Part shown: one piece after another, positions 1 to 8,773 of the stretch
How the letters are laid out: the number at the start of each line of letters is the position of its first letter
Numbering within the stretch: position 1 is the stretch's first letter
Assembly: GCA_009835005.1 (NCBI GenBank)
Contig: WTFG01000002.1
Location: 124,001 to 188,000 of the forward strand
Length of the DNA: 64,000 bases
Reading direction: 5' to 3'
Source of the DNA: Flavobacteriaceae bacterium Ap0902
GTDB taxonomy: Bacteria > Bacteroidota > Bacteroidia > Flavobacteriales > Weeksellaceae
Notes under the pieces: model-generated
What the model saw: only the letters and a program-made list of their open reading frames with translations
What the model was told of the DNA's origin: nothing
The model's database searches: none
Program-made: the position numbers and the translations under genes

Positions 1-9
1 TTTAATTTG

Positions 10-52
10 AAGATTCAGGAAGAAAGTTTATCTTATTCCTGAATCTTTTTTA
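10..52. terminator. Hairpin terminator of the gene left of the window
   Basis: A 12-bp inverted repeat (AAGATTCAGGAA at 10-21, TTCCTGAATCTT at 36-47) is followed by a run of T. This is a classic intrinsic terminator. It most likely ends a plus-strand gene that lies before position 1. Confidence 0.7.
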
Positions 53-56
53 TTGT

Positions 57-377
57 ATGATACCTTATTTTGATAATCTTCCAGAAGAAAAACTCATTAA
101 GCAGTTCAAACAGGTTTGTGTATTTGAATTTGTGACATGTATATTATTATATCTGATCGCCATGCCTATAAAATATGAATGGGATATTTGGATTCAAATG
201 ATTCCCATCGGTTCCTTGCATGGTTTTGCTTTTACATGGTATTTAATATTGTTTTATTATGTGAGAAAACCTCTCAAATGGGATGATGAGGATGCTATGT
301 TCGCTTTTCTTGCTGCATTTTTTCCTTTTGCAACCTTATGGGTAGAGAAGAGATTAATTAAAGATCATAAGAAATAA
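57..377 (+). CDS. DUF3817 family small membrane protein
   Basis: A protein of 106 residues with about three hydrophobic segments (roughly 22-40, 46-68 and 80-97). The pattern of a GSLHGF-like motif in the middle, then KPLKWDDEDAMFAFLAAFFPF and a final W-E-K-R motif fits the DUF3817 membrane domain. Function is unknown; the family is often found as a stand-alone protein or next to transporters. It starts just behind the terminator at 10-52, so it has little 5' leader. The next gene, ddl, is on the other strand, so the two are convergent and not co-transcribed. Confidence 0.7.
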   Translation: MIPYFDNLPEEKLIKQFKQVCVFEFVTCILLYLIAMPIKYEWDIWIQMIPIGSLHGFAFTWYLILFYYVRKPLKWDDEDAMFAFLAAFFPFATLWVEKRLIKDHKK

Positions 378-569
378 ACAATTAATAGCTTCTTAAAATA
401 ATTTTTATTCCCCAAGGGGCTGACTCAAAAACTTAAAAACCAGTTATTGAGGATTTGATTTAGAATCCTATTATTCTAATAACCAGTTTATTATGAGATC
501 CTGAAATAAATTCAGGGTGAGAAAAGTGGTGTTTTGGGACGGCTACTTTACTTTTGTCATACCATTGTT

Positions 570-1547
570 TTAAAGGGATATTGCTTTTTCTATTTCAGAG
601 GTTACAAAGTCTTTTATAGATATACCCGCATAATTTAGTTGTTGAGGCAAAATACTAGCTGGAGAGAAACCTGGTAATGTATTCATTTCTAATAAATAGG
701 GAATACCATTTTGTATAATAAATTCACTCCTGCTCATTCCATTCATTCGCAAGGAATTATATACTTTGATGGCTGTGTTTCTTACCTTTTCAGCAGTTTC
801 ATCATCTATTCTGGCAGGAGTGATTTCTTCTGAACTTCCGTTGTATTTGGCATCAAAATCAAAGAATTCATTATGAGAAACGATTTCTGTGATTCCAGGA
901 ACGATGGTCTGTCCTTTATATTGAATCACGCCTACAGAAACTTCTGTTCCGTCCAGAAAAGATTCAATCAAGATATCATCATCTTCTTGAAAAGCTTTTT
1001 CAAAGGCAGGAACTAATTCTTCTTTTGTTTTAACCTTAGAAATCCCCAGACTAGAGCCAGACTGATTAGGTTTTACAAAACAGGGCAAACCAACTTTTTC
1101 AACAATTTCCGTGATATTATATTCCTCCTCTAGACTCAAATAGACAGATTTAGCAGACTGAATGTTATATTTATTTAAAACAGCGAGTGTGTCTTTTTTA
1201 TTAAATGTAAGCGCGGATAGATAGTGACCACATCCGGTGTAGGGTAAACCTATTAAGTCCCAATATGCTTGCATATAGCCATCCTCTCCAGGGGTACCAT
1301 GAATAATGTTAAATGCTACGTCAAAATTAATTTTCGCTCTCTCTTTTTCAAAAGAAAAGTCCGCTTTATTGATTGGATAGATGCCTTCCTCATCCTTGGC
1401 GAACCATCCATCTACAGAAATGATGACTTTGATGGGATTGAATTTTTCTGTATCTATACTATCAAAAATGAGTTGTCCAGATTTTAGAGAAACTTGATGT
1501 TCTCCAGAGTAGCCTCCCATGACTATAGCAACATTTATCATAAACAT
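570..1547 (-). CDS. ddl: D-alanine--D-alanine ligase
   Basis: This ATP-grasp enzyme joins two D-alanines for the end of the peptidoglycan stem peptide, in the cytoplasm. At 325 residues it has normal family length. Seen: the N-terminal GGYSGEH motif (11-17), HGTPGEDG (83-90), and the C-terminal EMNTLPGFS (287-295) that holds metal and substrate ligands. Translation could start at Met1 or at Met3 (position 1541); MINVAIVMGG is the more usual N-terminus. It is divergent from the PASTA gene and RluD, a neighbourhood I recall as common in flavobacteria. The peptidoglycan link with the PASTA protein is plausible but inferred. Confidence 0.95.
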   Translation of the reverse strand: MFMINVAIVMGGYSGEHQVSLKSGQLIFDSIDTEKFNPIKVIISVDGWFAKDEEGIYPINKADFSFEKERAKINFDVAFNIIHGTPGEDGYMQAYWDLIGLPYTGCGHYLSALTFNKKDTLAVLNKYNIQSAKSVYLSLEEEYNITEIVEKVGLPCFVKPNQSGSSLGISKVKTKEELVPAFEKAFQEDDDILIESFLDGTEVSVGVIQYKGQTIVPGITEIVSHNEFFDFDAKYNGSSEEITPARIDDETAEKVRNTAIKVYNSLRMNGMSRSEFIIQNGIPYLLEMNTLPGFSPASILPQQLNYAGISIKDFVTSEIEKAISL

Positions 1548-1659
1548 TATTTAAACCATAAAATTATAAAACTTTACGGATGTATCTGATTTATTTATAA
1601 AAATTAATTTGCTTTTTTTATAAAATCATCTTTACATAAATCCTTATTTTCATTATTGT

Positions 1660-1667
1660 TATATTTG
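1660..1667 (+). promoter_or_regulatory. Bacteroidota -7 box for the PASTA/rluD operon
   Basis: TATATTTG matches the TAnnTTTG -7 consensus of the Bacteroidota primary sigma factor and lies 20 bp before the PASTA gene start. The matching -33 region at about 1631 reads TTTA, which is close to TTTG but with a longer spacer. Confidence 0.5.
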
Positions 1668-1686
1668 TAGCGATTTAAAATTAAAT

Positions 1687-2679
1687 ATGAAGTTTTTAAA
1701 AGCGTTCATTAGTTGGAAGTTGTGGCTAGCAATCTTATTAGGAATAGGATTAATTATCTTGTTATGGAATTTCTCTTTCAAATATTTAGATACTTATACC
1801 AATCATGGTGTAGAAGTAGAGGTGCCAGATTTATCTGGAATTCCAGTTCAAGAGGCTATCAAAGTTCTGGAAGAAAAAGAATTAAATTATGAAGTGGATA
1901 GTGTGAAGTTTACAGAAGATTACCCGCCCTATGCCATTCTAGATTTTTACCCTAAAGCTGGATCCAAAGTTAAACCCGGGCGGAGAGTTTTCATAAAATC
2001 AAATCCTAGAACATGGGCACCCGTAGAAATACCAAACTTAGTAAACAAAAGTATGCGATTGGCCAATACACAATTAATCATGCGCGGTTTTGTGGTGGGG
2101 GATACCATCTATGTGAAAGATAGAGCCAAAGATGCTGTTTTGGCCGTTTTATATAATGGGGATACAATTCAAACAGGTGCACTATTACCCAAAGGAGCAA
2201 GAGTAGATTTAGTACTAGGTAGAGGGCTTAACTATGATGTCCCTGTACCTAATTTATTAGGCTTTACTCTAAAGGAAACAAAGGATATAATAGATAATCA
2301 ATATTTTGAGGTAGGTCAAATTTATTTTCTAGATAGCAGAGACAGCATAGATACCAAAGTAATATACCAAGATCCACCAGTTGGGGACATTTATGACGAG
2401 GGACTTCCTATTTCCATTTGGCTTTCATCTAAATCCAGAGAAGAAAATAAAACGATTTTAGATTCTCTAGATATAAGGTTTAGAAGAGTTGCGCTTCAAG
2501 ATTCAGTTTACACTAGAGCTGTGGAATCCTCTAGAACGATTGATATTAGTGATTTACCAGAGGATATTAGGAATCAAATTAAATATGATCAAAATAGTGA
2601 TCCAAATATGCGCCCTACCCAACCTAATCCTAGAAATAACCAATCAAAAATAGATACCACAGGTATCTCCATAGACTAA
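1687..2679 (+). CDS. PASTA-domain membrane-anchored protein
   Basis: A protein of 330 residues with one N-terminal membrane anchor (about 12-33), then three PASTA repeats (about 40-107, 108-180 and 185-253), and a disordered tail rich in N, P and R. PASTA domains bind peptidoglycan or muropeptides in kinases and penicillin-binding proteins. No kinase or transpeptidase domain is attached here, so it may be a cell-wall sensor or scaffold facing the periplasm. Its stop codon overlaps the rluD start (TAATG), so the two are translationally coupled. The family is widespread in Bacteroidota without a settled role. Confidence 0.85.
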   Translation: MKFLKAFISWKLWLAILLGIGLIILLWNFSFKYLDTYTNHGVEVEVPDLSGIPVQEAIKVLEEKELNYEVDSVKFTEDYPPYAILDFYPKAGSKVKPGRRVFIKSNPRTWAPVEIPNLVNKSMRLANTQLIMRGFVVGDTIYVKDRAKDAVLAVLYNGDTIQTGALLPKGARVDLVLGRGLNYDVPVPNLLGFTLKETKDIIDNQYFEVGQIYFLDSRDSIDTKVIYQDPPVGDIYDEGLPISIWLSSKSREENKTILDSLDIRFRRVALQDSVYTRAVESSRTIDISDLPEDIRNQIKYDQNSDPNMRPTQPNPRNNQSKIDTTGISID

Positions 2680-3728
2680 TGCAAGAAAATTACGGAAAAA
2701 GCGATATTCAAGAATCAGAAGAATTATATGAACACTATAATTTTATTGCAGAAAAAGGGCAAAAACCTTTGAGAGTAGATAAATACCTTACTAATTTTAT
2801 AGAAAATGTGTCTAGAAATAAGATTCAACAAGCTGCAGATGCAGGGAATATCCTAGTGAATGGTGCGTCTGTAAAACCAAATTATAAAGTAAAACCAGGC
2901 GATGAGATCAAGATCGTGATGACGCATCCACCGATAGAAAGTAATCTAATTGCACAGGACATACCCATTGATATTGTATATGAAGATGACCAAGTATTGG
3001 TAGTGAATAAAAAACCTGGAATGGTGGTTCATCCAGGACATGGTAATTATTCTGGAACCTTAGTCAATGCGCTCAAATTTCATTTTGATAATTTACCTAG
3101 TATGTCTTGTGAATTAGAACGGCCAGGATTAGTTCATAGGATAGATAAAGATACCAGTGGTCTTTTAGTGATTGCCAAGACGGAGTTTGCGATGAATCAT
3201 CTAGCCAAACAATTCTATGATCGCACAACAAGCCGTTTATATACTGCCATCGTATGGGGCAATGTAGAACAAGATGAAGGAACAATCATAGGAAACATTG
3301 CTAGAAATCCAAATGACCGTATGCAGCTTATGGTTTTTCCAGATGGAGACCATGGCAAGCATGCCATAACCCACTATAAAGTAATAGAAAGATTTGGATA
3401 TGTAACCGCGGTACAGTGTAAATTAGAAACTGGCAGAACCCATCAAATTCGTGTTCACATGAAACATATTGGGCATACCCTGTTTAATGATGAAAGATAC
3501 GGAGGAGATAAAATTTTAAAAGGAACTACTTTTACCAAATACAAACAATTTGTAGAGAATTGTTTCAAAGTTTGCCCTAGACAAGCGCTGCATGCGCAAA
3601 CATTAGGCTTTCAGCATCCTAAAACGGGAAAACAGATGAATTTTGAATCATCTATTCCAGACGATATGCAAAATCTATTGGATAAATGGAGAACATACGC
3701 TAACGCTACATGGCAAGGAGGAGCATAA
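2679..3728 (+). CDS. rluD: 23S rRNA pseudouridine synthase RluD family
   Basis: A protein of 349 residues with an S4 RNA-binding domain (about 31-90) and a pseudouridine synthase domain. The catalytic motif HRIDKDTSG is at 153-161, with Asp156 as the expected nucleophile; the TGRTHQIRVHM motif follows. RluD enzymes modify U1911/1915/1917 of helix 69 in 23S rRNA. The N-terminal 25 residues before S4 are acidic and variable. It overlaps the PASTA gene by one base and runs convergently into the lipoprotein gene, leaving only 7 bp between stops. Confidence 0.92.
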   Translation: MQENYGKSDIQESEELYEHYNFIAEKGQKPLRVDKYLTNFIENVSRNKIQQAADAGNILVNGASVKPNYKVKPGDEIKIVMTHPPIESNLIAQDIPIDIVYEDDQVLVVNKKPGMVVHPGHGNYSGTLVNALKFHFDNLPSMSCELERPGLVHRIDKDTSGLLVIAKTEFAMNHLAKQFYDRTTSRLYTAIVWGNVEQDEGTIIGNIARNPNDRMQLMVFPDGDHGKHAITHYKVIERFGYVTAVQCKLETGRTHQIRVHMKHIGHTLFNDERYGGDKILKGTTFTKYKQFVENCFKVCPRQALHAQTLGFQHPKTGKQMNFESSIPDDMQNLLDKWRTYANATWQGGA

Positions 3729-3735
3729 TATTTAA

Positions 3736-5145
3736 CTACTCATAAGCACCTAAATTAGGAGTGTTGTCTCTTGGGATCTCATTAATATCTGTTGGTGCCA
3801 TATCTATATATAAAGGATTCCCTTGATTTCTAGCAGGGGATTCTTCACCTAACCTCAAATCTTGATTGCTATAAATTGCAGATCTAAACATGGGGTCTGC
3901 TGTTAAAATTTGATTAAAGTCAGGGTGAGTGCTATAATTTATAGATTCAGTATCTTCATTCTTGATCAAACATGAATCAAATGTATAGTTGCCATTGTTC
4001 TCATTTCTTAAATCAACCACGACCCCATTGGGATATGCCCCATAGAAAATACTGTTGGCAAAAACCGCATTGATTGGATGGTTTGCTTCGGTTCCATCCA
4101 AATCTGTATAATCACTTAAATACAAAGGTATCGCTGGACCAGAAACGCCAACAACACCAGAAGCACTTTGGTTAGCAAATGTGGAGAAATAAAATTGATA
4201 ATCTCCTCCATTTTCAATGTTTAAACTAGCATTTCCTGCATCGGAAATAACCACATTCCTACCCACAATGGTGCTATTTTTACTGAAAATCCCAGAAGAT
4301 CCAGCATTATAAATTTCTACATTTTTTAAATCCGCGTAGGCATCAGTTAGGTTTAAACCATTATTGGCTCCTTTTATGATGATGTAATCTGCTAAAAGAT
4401 TAGCATTCGGCATTAATTTAATTTCATTCCATTGTTTAGGCAATGTATCATATCTAGTGGTGTGTCTATCACTTCTGAATAAAATGCGCTTGTCTTTGGT
4501 TCCCATGGCGTTAAGCGTTGCATTTTCTCCAAGCTCTAAGCCACTGTTCTGGTGAAAGTAAATCTTGGTACCTGGGAGTATATCTAATTTTTTATCTTTT
4601 GCTATCTTCAGGTTGCCATAAATAATATGTGCCTTGTTGTCATCCCATTGGGTGTCAACACTAATTTCAGAAAAGGAGACATCACCATGTGGAAAATGGT
4701 ATATGGCATCTTCTACAGCTGCTAAGAGTTTAACTTGCTGTTGATTTTCAAACATAATTTCATCTTCTGCAATCCAATCAGCGCTTTCTCCTAAAGCAAT
4801 TTCTACAAAAATCATTAAACTATCCTTTCCACGAAGAGCAACCTCATTAAATTCAAAACCAGTTCTGCCGTCCACATTAATTCTAAAGGGGGAGTTTTCT
4901 TTTTGATTTAAATAAAGACTAGAGATTAGAACATCTTCATCACTATCATTAAATACTTTTACCAAAAAAGTTTCTGAATTTGATTGCGTAAATACGGTAT
5001 CCAAAAATACAGTATCTTGTGAGAATCTAAACGTAGTACCAGCACTAGATTCAAAATCTAAATCTTTTCTACAAGATATATTGAGTATAAAAAAAGTAAG
5101 TATGAAGAAAATTCCAGATTGAGCAATGGTCTTATTTTTTAACAT
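3736..5145 (-). CDS. Lipoprotein with predicted right-handed beta-helix
   Basis: A protein of 469 residues with a lipoprotein signal peptide; the lipobox ends at Cys25 (NISC). Residues about 40-135 look like an all-beta domain. From about 165 there are repeated short beta stretches with N-ladders (for example GANNGLNLTDAYADLKNVEIYNAG), typical of parallel beta-helix folds. The C-terminus (PTDINEIPRDNTPNLGAYE) is the usual end of such Bacteroidota proteins. The helix may bind or cleave polysaccharide, but I see no clear catalytic residues, so no enzyme activity is assigned. It is divergent from rpmE2. Confidence 0.7.
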   Translation of the reverse strand: MLKNKTIAQSGIFFILTFFILNISCRKDLDFESSAGTTFRFSQDTVFLDTVFTQSNSETFLVKVFNDSDEDVLISSLYLNQKENSPFRINVDGRTGFEFNEVALRGKDSLMIFVEIALGESADWIAEDEIMFENQQQVKLLAAVEDAIYHFPHGDVSFSEISVDTQWDDNKAHIIYGNLKIAKDKKLDILPGTKIYFHQNSGLELGENATLNAMGTKDKRILFRSDRHTTRYDTLPKQWNEIKLMPNANLLADYIIIKGANNGLNLTDAYADLKNVEIYNAGSSGIFSKNSTIVGRNVVISDAGNASLNIENGGDYQFYFSTFANQSASGVVGVSGPAIPLYLSDYTDLDGTEANHPINAVFANSIFYGAYPNGVVVDLRNENNGNYTFDSCLIKNEDTESINYSTHPDFNQILTADPMFRSAIYSNQDLRLGEESPARNQGNPLYIDMAPTDINEIPRDNTPNLGAYE

Positions 5146-5160
5146 GAAAAAATGTTTTTA

Positions 5161-5168
5161 CAAATATA
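5161..5168 (-). promoter_or_regulatory. -7 box for the beta-helix lipoprotein gene
   Basis: On the minus strand this reads TATATTTG, a perfect TAnnTTTG box, 15 bp upstream of the lipoprotein start. I do not see a good -33 TTTG, so the call rests on the -7 box alone. Confidence 0.4.
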
Positions 5169-5182
5169 AAATATTTTAAACA

Positions 5183-5213
5183 TTTGTAATATATAAAATT
5201 AATTGTATATTTG
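5183..5213 (+). promoter_or_regulatory. Bacteroidota promoter of rpmE2
   Basis: TTTG at 5183-5186 and TATATTTG at 5206-5213 are 19 bp apart, which matches the TTTG/TAnnTTTG promoter of Bacteroidota. The rpmE2 start follows 24 bp later. It is the best-formed promoter in the window. Confidence 0.65.
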
Positions 5214-5237
5214 CACTCCAAATTTAATTAGGAAGTC

Positions 5238-5489
5238 ATGAGAAAAGATATTCACCCAGAGGATTATAGAATGGTTGCTTTTAAAGACATGAGTAACGAA
5301 GATGTGTTTTTAACAAGATCTACTGCAAGCGCAAGAGATACTATTGAAATTGATGGTGTTGAGTACCCATTAATCAAATTAGAGATATCTGCAACTTCTC
5401 ATCCTTTCTATACTGGTAAAATGAAGTTAGTAGATACAGCAGGTCGAATTGATAAATTCAAAAATAAATATAAAAAGTTTCAGAAATAA
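5238..5489 (+). CDS. rpmE2: Ribosomal protein bL31, type B
   Basis: A protein of 83 residues matching L31 type B in length and sequence (start [19 protein letters not shown], end KYKKF). It has no cysteines, so it is the zinc-independent form; type A forms carry a CxxC zinc site. It is a component of the large subunit at the subunit interface. It stands alone between its own promoter and a strong terminator, so it is a single-gene transcript. Confidence 0.95.
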   Translation: MRKDIHPEDYRMVAFKDMSNEDVFLTRSTASARDTIEIDGVEYPLIKLEISATSHPFYTGKMKLVDTAGRIDKFKNKYKKFQK

Positions 5490-5518
5490 ATAATTTTCTC
5501 ATAATAAATAATTTTTGG

Positions 5519-5543
5519 TCCCGATGAAAATCGGGATTTTTTT
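5519..5543 (+). terminator. rpmE2 intrinsic terminator
   Basis: Stem CCCGAT/ATCGGG with a GAAA tetraloop (5520-5535), extended by one T-A pair, followed by seven T. GNRA-type loops on such stems are very stable. Confidence 0.85.
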
Positions 5544-5578
5544 ATTTTATATCTTTAGTAAATCAAAACTAAAAAAAG

Positions 5579-6736
5579 ATGAATGTAGTTCTCTTCTGCA
5601 AACAAGAACAGCAATTATTATTACCCCTCACGTATATGAAGCCGGCTGGCGAGCTAAGGATGGGTATTTTGACATTTAAAGAGCGATGGCAGAAACTATT
5701 AGATGCATCTATTTCTTATCTCACAGAAGCTTATCTATCAGATTTATTCCCATTACAGGCTGCATCAGAAAATATATTTATTCACTCTTGTTATTTGCCT
5801 ACGTATGATTTAGTAAATCAAATAAAATTATTAAAAGTTGGCGAGGTTCTTAAATTAAATGACGAGGTGATTGCCTTTAAAGGATCTTTAGAAGATTTTC
5901 AAAATGAAAACTTCCAGAAGATTATCAACTTTAAAAATAAATTAATTCATATCAATCGTCCGTATGATTTGTTTTCTTATAATCAGGAGGCATTAGATTT
6001 TGATTTTCAATTATTAACAAAGGATAGAAAATCTGCTTCTATTTCTAATACCAACGGTGTGATTAATCCATCCAATATTTTTTTAGAAGAAGGTGCCAAA
6101 GTGGAATTTGCTGTATTAAATGCTACAGCAGGGTCTATATATATAGGCAGAGATGCAGAAATCTGTGAGGGAAGTTTAGTACGGGGAGGTTTAGCTTTAT
6201 GCGATCATGCCAAATTAAATCTAGGGACAAAGATCTATGGTGCCACAACGATTGGGCCTTGGTGTAAGGTTGGAGGAGAGGTAAATAATAGCATTCTCAC
6301 CGCCTATTCTAATAAGGGACATGATGGATTTTTGGGCAATAGCGTGATTGGTGAATGGTGCAATTTGGGAGCGGATACAAATAATTCTAATCTTAAAAAT
6401 AATTATTCAGAGGTTAAATTGTGGGATTATACCCAAGATTTATTTGAGAATACAGGATTGCAGTTTTGTGGTTTAATTATGGGAGATCATTCTAAATCTG
6501 CTATAAATACCCAGTTCAATACAGGGACAGTTACAGGTGTATTTGCAAATGTGTTCAAAGTTGGTTTTCCACCTAATAAAGTGAATTCTTTTACTTGGGG
6601 CGGTAGTAGTGAGTCTCCAAAATTTAATCTAGAGGCTGCGTATCAAGTGGCAGATAGAATGATGCAAAGAAGAAAAGTTGAACTCACGCCAGAGATTAAA
6701 TCTCTTATTGCTTATCTCTATGATTATGCCAATTAG
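5579..6736 (+). CDS. GlmU-like nucleotidyltransferase / hexapeptide protein
   Basis: A protein of 385 residues. The N-terminus contains LPLTYMKPAGELRMGILTF, the signature of the Bacteroidota 'alternative GlmU' family (UDP-N-acetylglucosamine pyrophosphorylase-related, TIGR03991). The C-terminal half (about 160-370) has hexapeptide-repeat character (left-handed beta-helix). It probably takes part in sugar-nucleotide synthesis, perhaps UDP-GlcNAc, but the substrate is not proved. The typical GlmU G-x-G-T-R-M loop is absent, so the nucleotidyl transfer site differs from classical GlmU. Confidence 0.8.
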   Translation: MNVVLFCKQEQQLLLPLTYMKPAGELRMGILTFKERWQKLLDASISYLTEAYLSDLFPLQAASENIFIHSCYLPTYDLVNQIKLLKVGEVLKLNDEVIAFKGSLEDFQNENFQKIINFKNKLIHINRPYDLFSYNQEALDFDFQLLTKDRKSASISNTNGVINPSNIFLEEGAKVEFAVLNATAGSIYIGRDAEICEGSLVRGGLALCDHAKLNLGTKIYGATTIGPWCKVGGEVNNSILTAYSNKGHDGFLGNSVIGEWCNLGADTNNSNLKNNYSEVKLWDYTQDLFENTGLQFCGLIMGDHSKSAINTQFNTGTVTGVFANVFKVGFPPNKVNSFTWGGSSESPKFNLEAAYQVADRMMQRRKVELTPEIKSLIAYLYDYAN

Positions 6737-6810
6737 CGTAAATGTAACTTAAATCATAACTACTTTGTTTTCCATTTACTATTTTTGCATACAATCAGAA
6801 AAATAATCTT

Positions 6811-7830
6811 GTGAAAAATACCTATAATAATATTTTAGAATTAGTGGGTGACACACCCTTAATCAAACTTAATAAAATAGCAGAAGATATCCCAGGTGAT
6901 GCTTATGCCAAAGTAGAGGCGTTTAATCCTGGGCATTCTACCAAAGACAGGACTGCAAAGTATATCATAGAACAAGCAGAAAAAGAAGGCATTTTGAAGC
7001 CAGGTTCAACCATTGTAGAGACGACTTCTGGGAATACTGGGTTTTCTGTTGCCATGATTAGTATTGTAAAAGGCTATCAATGCATTCTTGCGGTAAGTGA
7101 CAAAACCAAGGCAGATAAGATTGCCTATCTAAAAGCCTTGGGTGCAGAGGTTTATGTGTGTCCTGCGAATGTCCCAGCAGATGATCCTAGATCTTATTAT
7201 GAGGTTGCCAAGAGAATTCATGAGGAAACACCTAATTCTATATATATCAACCAATATTTTAATAAAAAGAATATAGATGCCCATTACCACGGTACCGGCA
7301 GGGAAATTTGGGAGCAAACAGAGGGACAAATTACTCATTTAATTGCGCCTAGTGGAACTGGTGGTACGATATCTGGAGTGGCTAGATATTTAAAAGAGCA
7401 AAATCCCAACGTTAAAATTATAGGTGTGGATGCTTATGGCTCTATTATTAAAAAATACCACGAAACAGGAGAGGTGGATAAAAATGAGATTTATCCTTAT
7501 AGAATAGAGGGACTTGGTAAAAACTTGGTGCCTGGTGCTACGGATTTTGATATCATAGATAAATTCATCAAAGTGACGGATGAGGATGCTGCTTATATGG
7601 CCAGAGAAATCGCCTTAAAAGAGGGAATGATGTGTGGTTATACCAGTGGAGCAGCTATGCAAGCATTAAAGCAGATTAAAACAGAAATTCCTGCGGATGC
7701 TTTAACGGTGGTTATTTTTCCAGACCATGGTTCTAGATATATATCCAAAATTTATAGCGATGCATGGATGGAGGAACAAGGGTTTACAAATTATCCTACA
7801 CCTTCTTCTAAAATTCATAAAATTCAATAA
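6811..7830 (+). CDS. PLP-dependent cysteine/cysteate synthase-like enzyme (CapA-like)
   Basis: A 339-residue fold-type II PLP enzyme of the cystathionine beta-synthase/cysteine synthase group. It starts with GTG. The PLP lysine is Lys45 in NPGHSTKDR, the SGNTG substrate loop is at 73-77, and SGTGGTISG binds the PLP phosphate. There is no C-terminal CBS pair. Ordinary cysteine synthases would fit, but the gene is followed by an SDR and an AONS-family acyltransferase. That trio is the reported layout for capnine (sulfonolipid) synthesis, where this enzyme makes L-cysteate from O-phosphoserine and sulfite. The cysteate role is inferred from context; substrate is unproven. Confidence 0.75.
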   Translation: MKNTYNNILELVGDTPLIKLNKIAEDIPGDAYAKVEAFNPGHSTKDRTAKYIIEQAEKEGILKPGSTIVETTSGNTGFSVAMISIVKGYQCILAVSDKTKADKIAYLKALGAEVYVCPANVPADDPRSYYEVAKRIHEETPNSIYINQYFNKKNIDAHYHGTGREIWEQTEGQITHLIAPSGTGGTISGVARYLKEQNPNVKIIGVDAYGSIIKKYHETGEVDKNEIYPYRIEGLGKNLVPGATDFDIIDKFIKVTDEDAAYMAREIALKEGMMCGYTSGAAMQALKQIKTEIPADALTVVIFPDHGSRYISKIYSDAWMEEQGFTNYPTPSSKIHKIQ

Positions 7831-7899
7831 AAAAGTAAAGAATAAATAATTAATTCAATCAAAATACTATATATAGATGTTAAATGGTGATTGAATTTT

Positions 7900-7907
7900 T
7901 ATCTTTG
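7900..7907 (+). promoter_or_regulatory. -7 box before the SDR/AONS pair
   Basis: TATCTTTG matches TAnnTTTG and sits 11 bp before the SDR start. It suggests the SDR and AONS genes can be transcribed apart from the CBS-like gene. The -33 element is weak. Confidence 0.4.
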
Positions 7908-7918
7908 CAAAAATCTAA

Positions 7919-8770
7919 ATGAGCATGAAATATGCATTCGTAACAGGTGTTTCATCTGGAATTGGTAAATCAACTGCAGAAAAATTCTTAAAAGAAGGCT
8001 TTTATGTATTCGGAAGTGTTAGAAAACCAGAACACGCAGAAGCTTTCAAAAACCAATACGCAGAAAGATTTCATCCCCTTATATTTGATATAACCGATTT
8101 TGAGGCTGTGGATAAGGCAGTTTCAGAAATTAGAGACATTCTCCAAGACAATATATTAGACGTTTTTGTGAATAACGCTGGTGTAGCTAAGTATGGTCCA
8201 ATACAACATGTACCGATAGAGGAGTTGAGACAACAGTTTGAAGTCAATGTATTTGCAAATGTCAATCTTACTCAAAAAGTTTTACCACTCATTGGTGCGT
8301 CAAAGACAGCTAAAAAGAAAGGTAAATTATTTGTGATTAGTTCTACGGCTGGTATTATGACCCGTCCTATGCTAGGTCCCTATTCTGCATCTAAGCATGC
8401 TATAGAGGCTATTTATGATGCTTTGCGCAGAGAGATGATGATTTATGGAATAGATGTAATCATCATAGAACCAGGCCCTATCAAAACAGATATTTGGGGT
8501 AAAGCCAAAAAAGGAGGCAATCCGTATGAGGATACAGCCTATGGAAAGATCTTTGCTCAATTGGATGATGCTGTAGATCAGATAGAAAAAATTGGTTTAC
8601 CTGTCAATAAGGTTTCAGACAAGATTTGGGCGGCTTATCAATCGAAAAAACCAAAGGCTCGTTATATTGTCACCCCAAAGAAATTCCAGTTTATTATGGC
8701 TATGTATGTTTTACCAGCCAAAAAATTAGACAAAATATTTTTCAAAGAATTTAAGAATTTAATTAAGTAA
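7919..8770 (+). CDS. Short-chain dehydrogenase (possible 3-ketocapnine/3-ketosphinganine reductase)
   Basis: A classical SDR of 283 residues: cofactor motif TGVSSGIG at about 9-16, NNAGVAKYG in the middle, catalytic Tyr155 and Lys159 in YSASK. The C-terminal 40 residues are basic and hydrophobic, suggesting peripheral membrane contact, as in lipid reductases. It lies 3 bp before an AONS-family acyltransferase, so the pair is coupled. In sulfonolipid or sphingolipid synthesis this SDR would reduce the 3-keto group of the condensation product. Activity on another short-chain alcohol remains possible. Start could also be Met3 at 7925. Confidence 0.8.
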   Translation: MSMKYAFVTGVSSGIGKSTAEKFLKEGFYVFGSVRKPEHAEAFKNQYAERFHPLIFDITDFEAVDKAVSEIRDILQDNILDVFVNNAGVAKYGPIQHVPIEELRQQFEVNVFANVNLTQKVLPLIGASKTAKKKGKLFVISSTAGIMTRPMLGPYSASKHAIEAIYDALRREMMIYGIDVIIIEPGPIKTDIWGKAKKGGNPYEDTAYGKIFAQLDDAVDQIEKIGLPVNKVSDKIWAAYQSKKPKARYIVTPKKFQFIMAMYVLPAKKLDKIFFKEFKNLIK

Positions 8771-8773
8771 AAA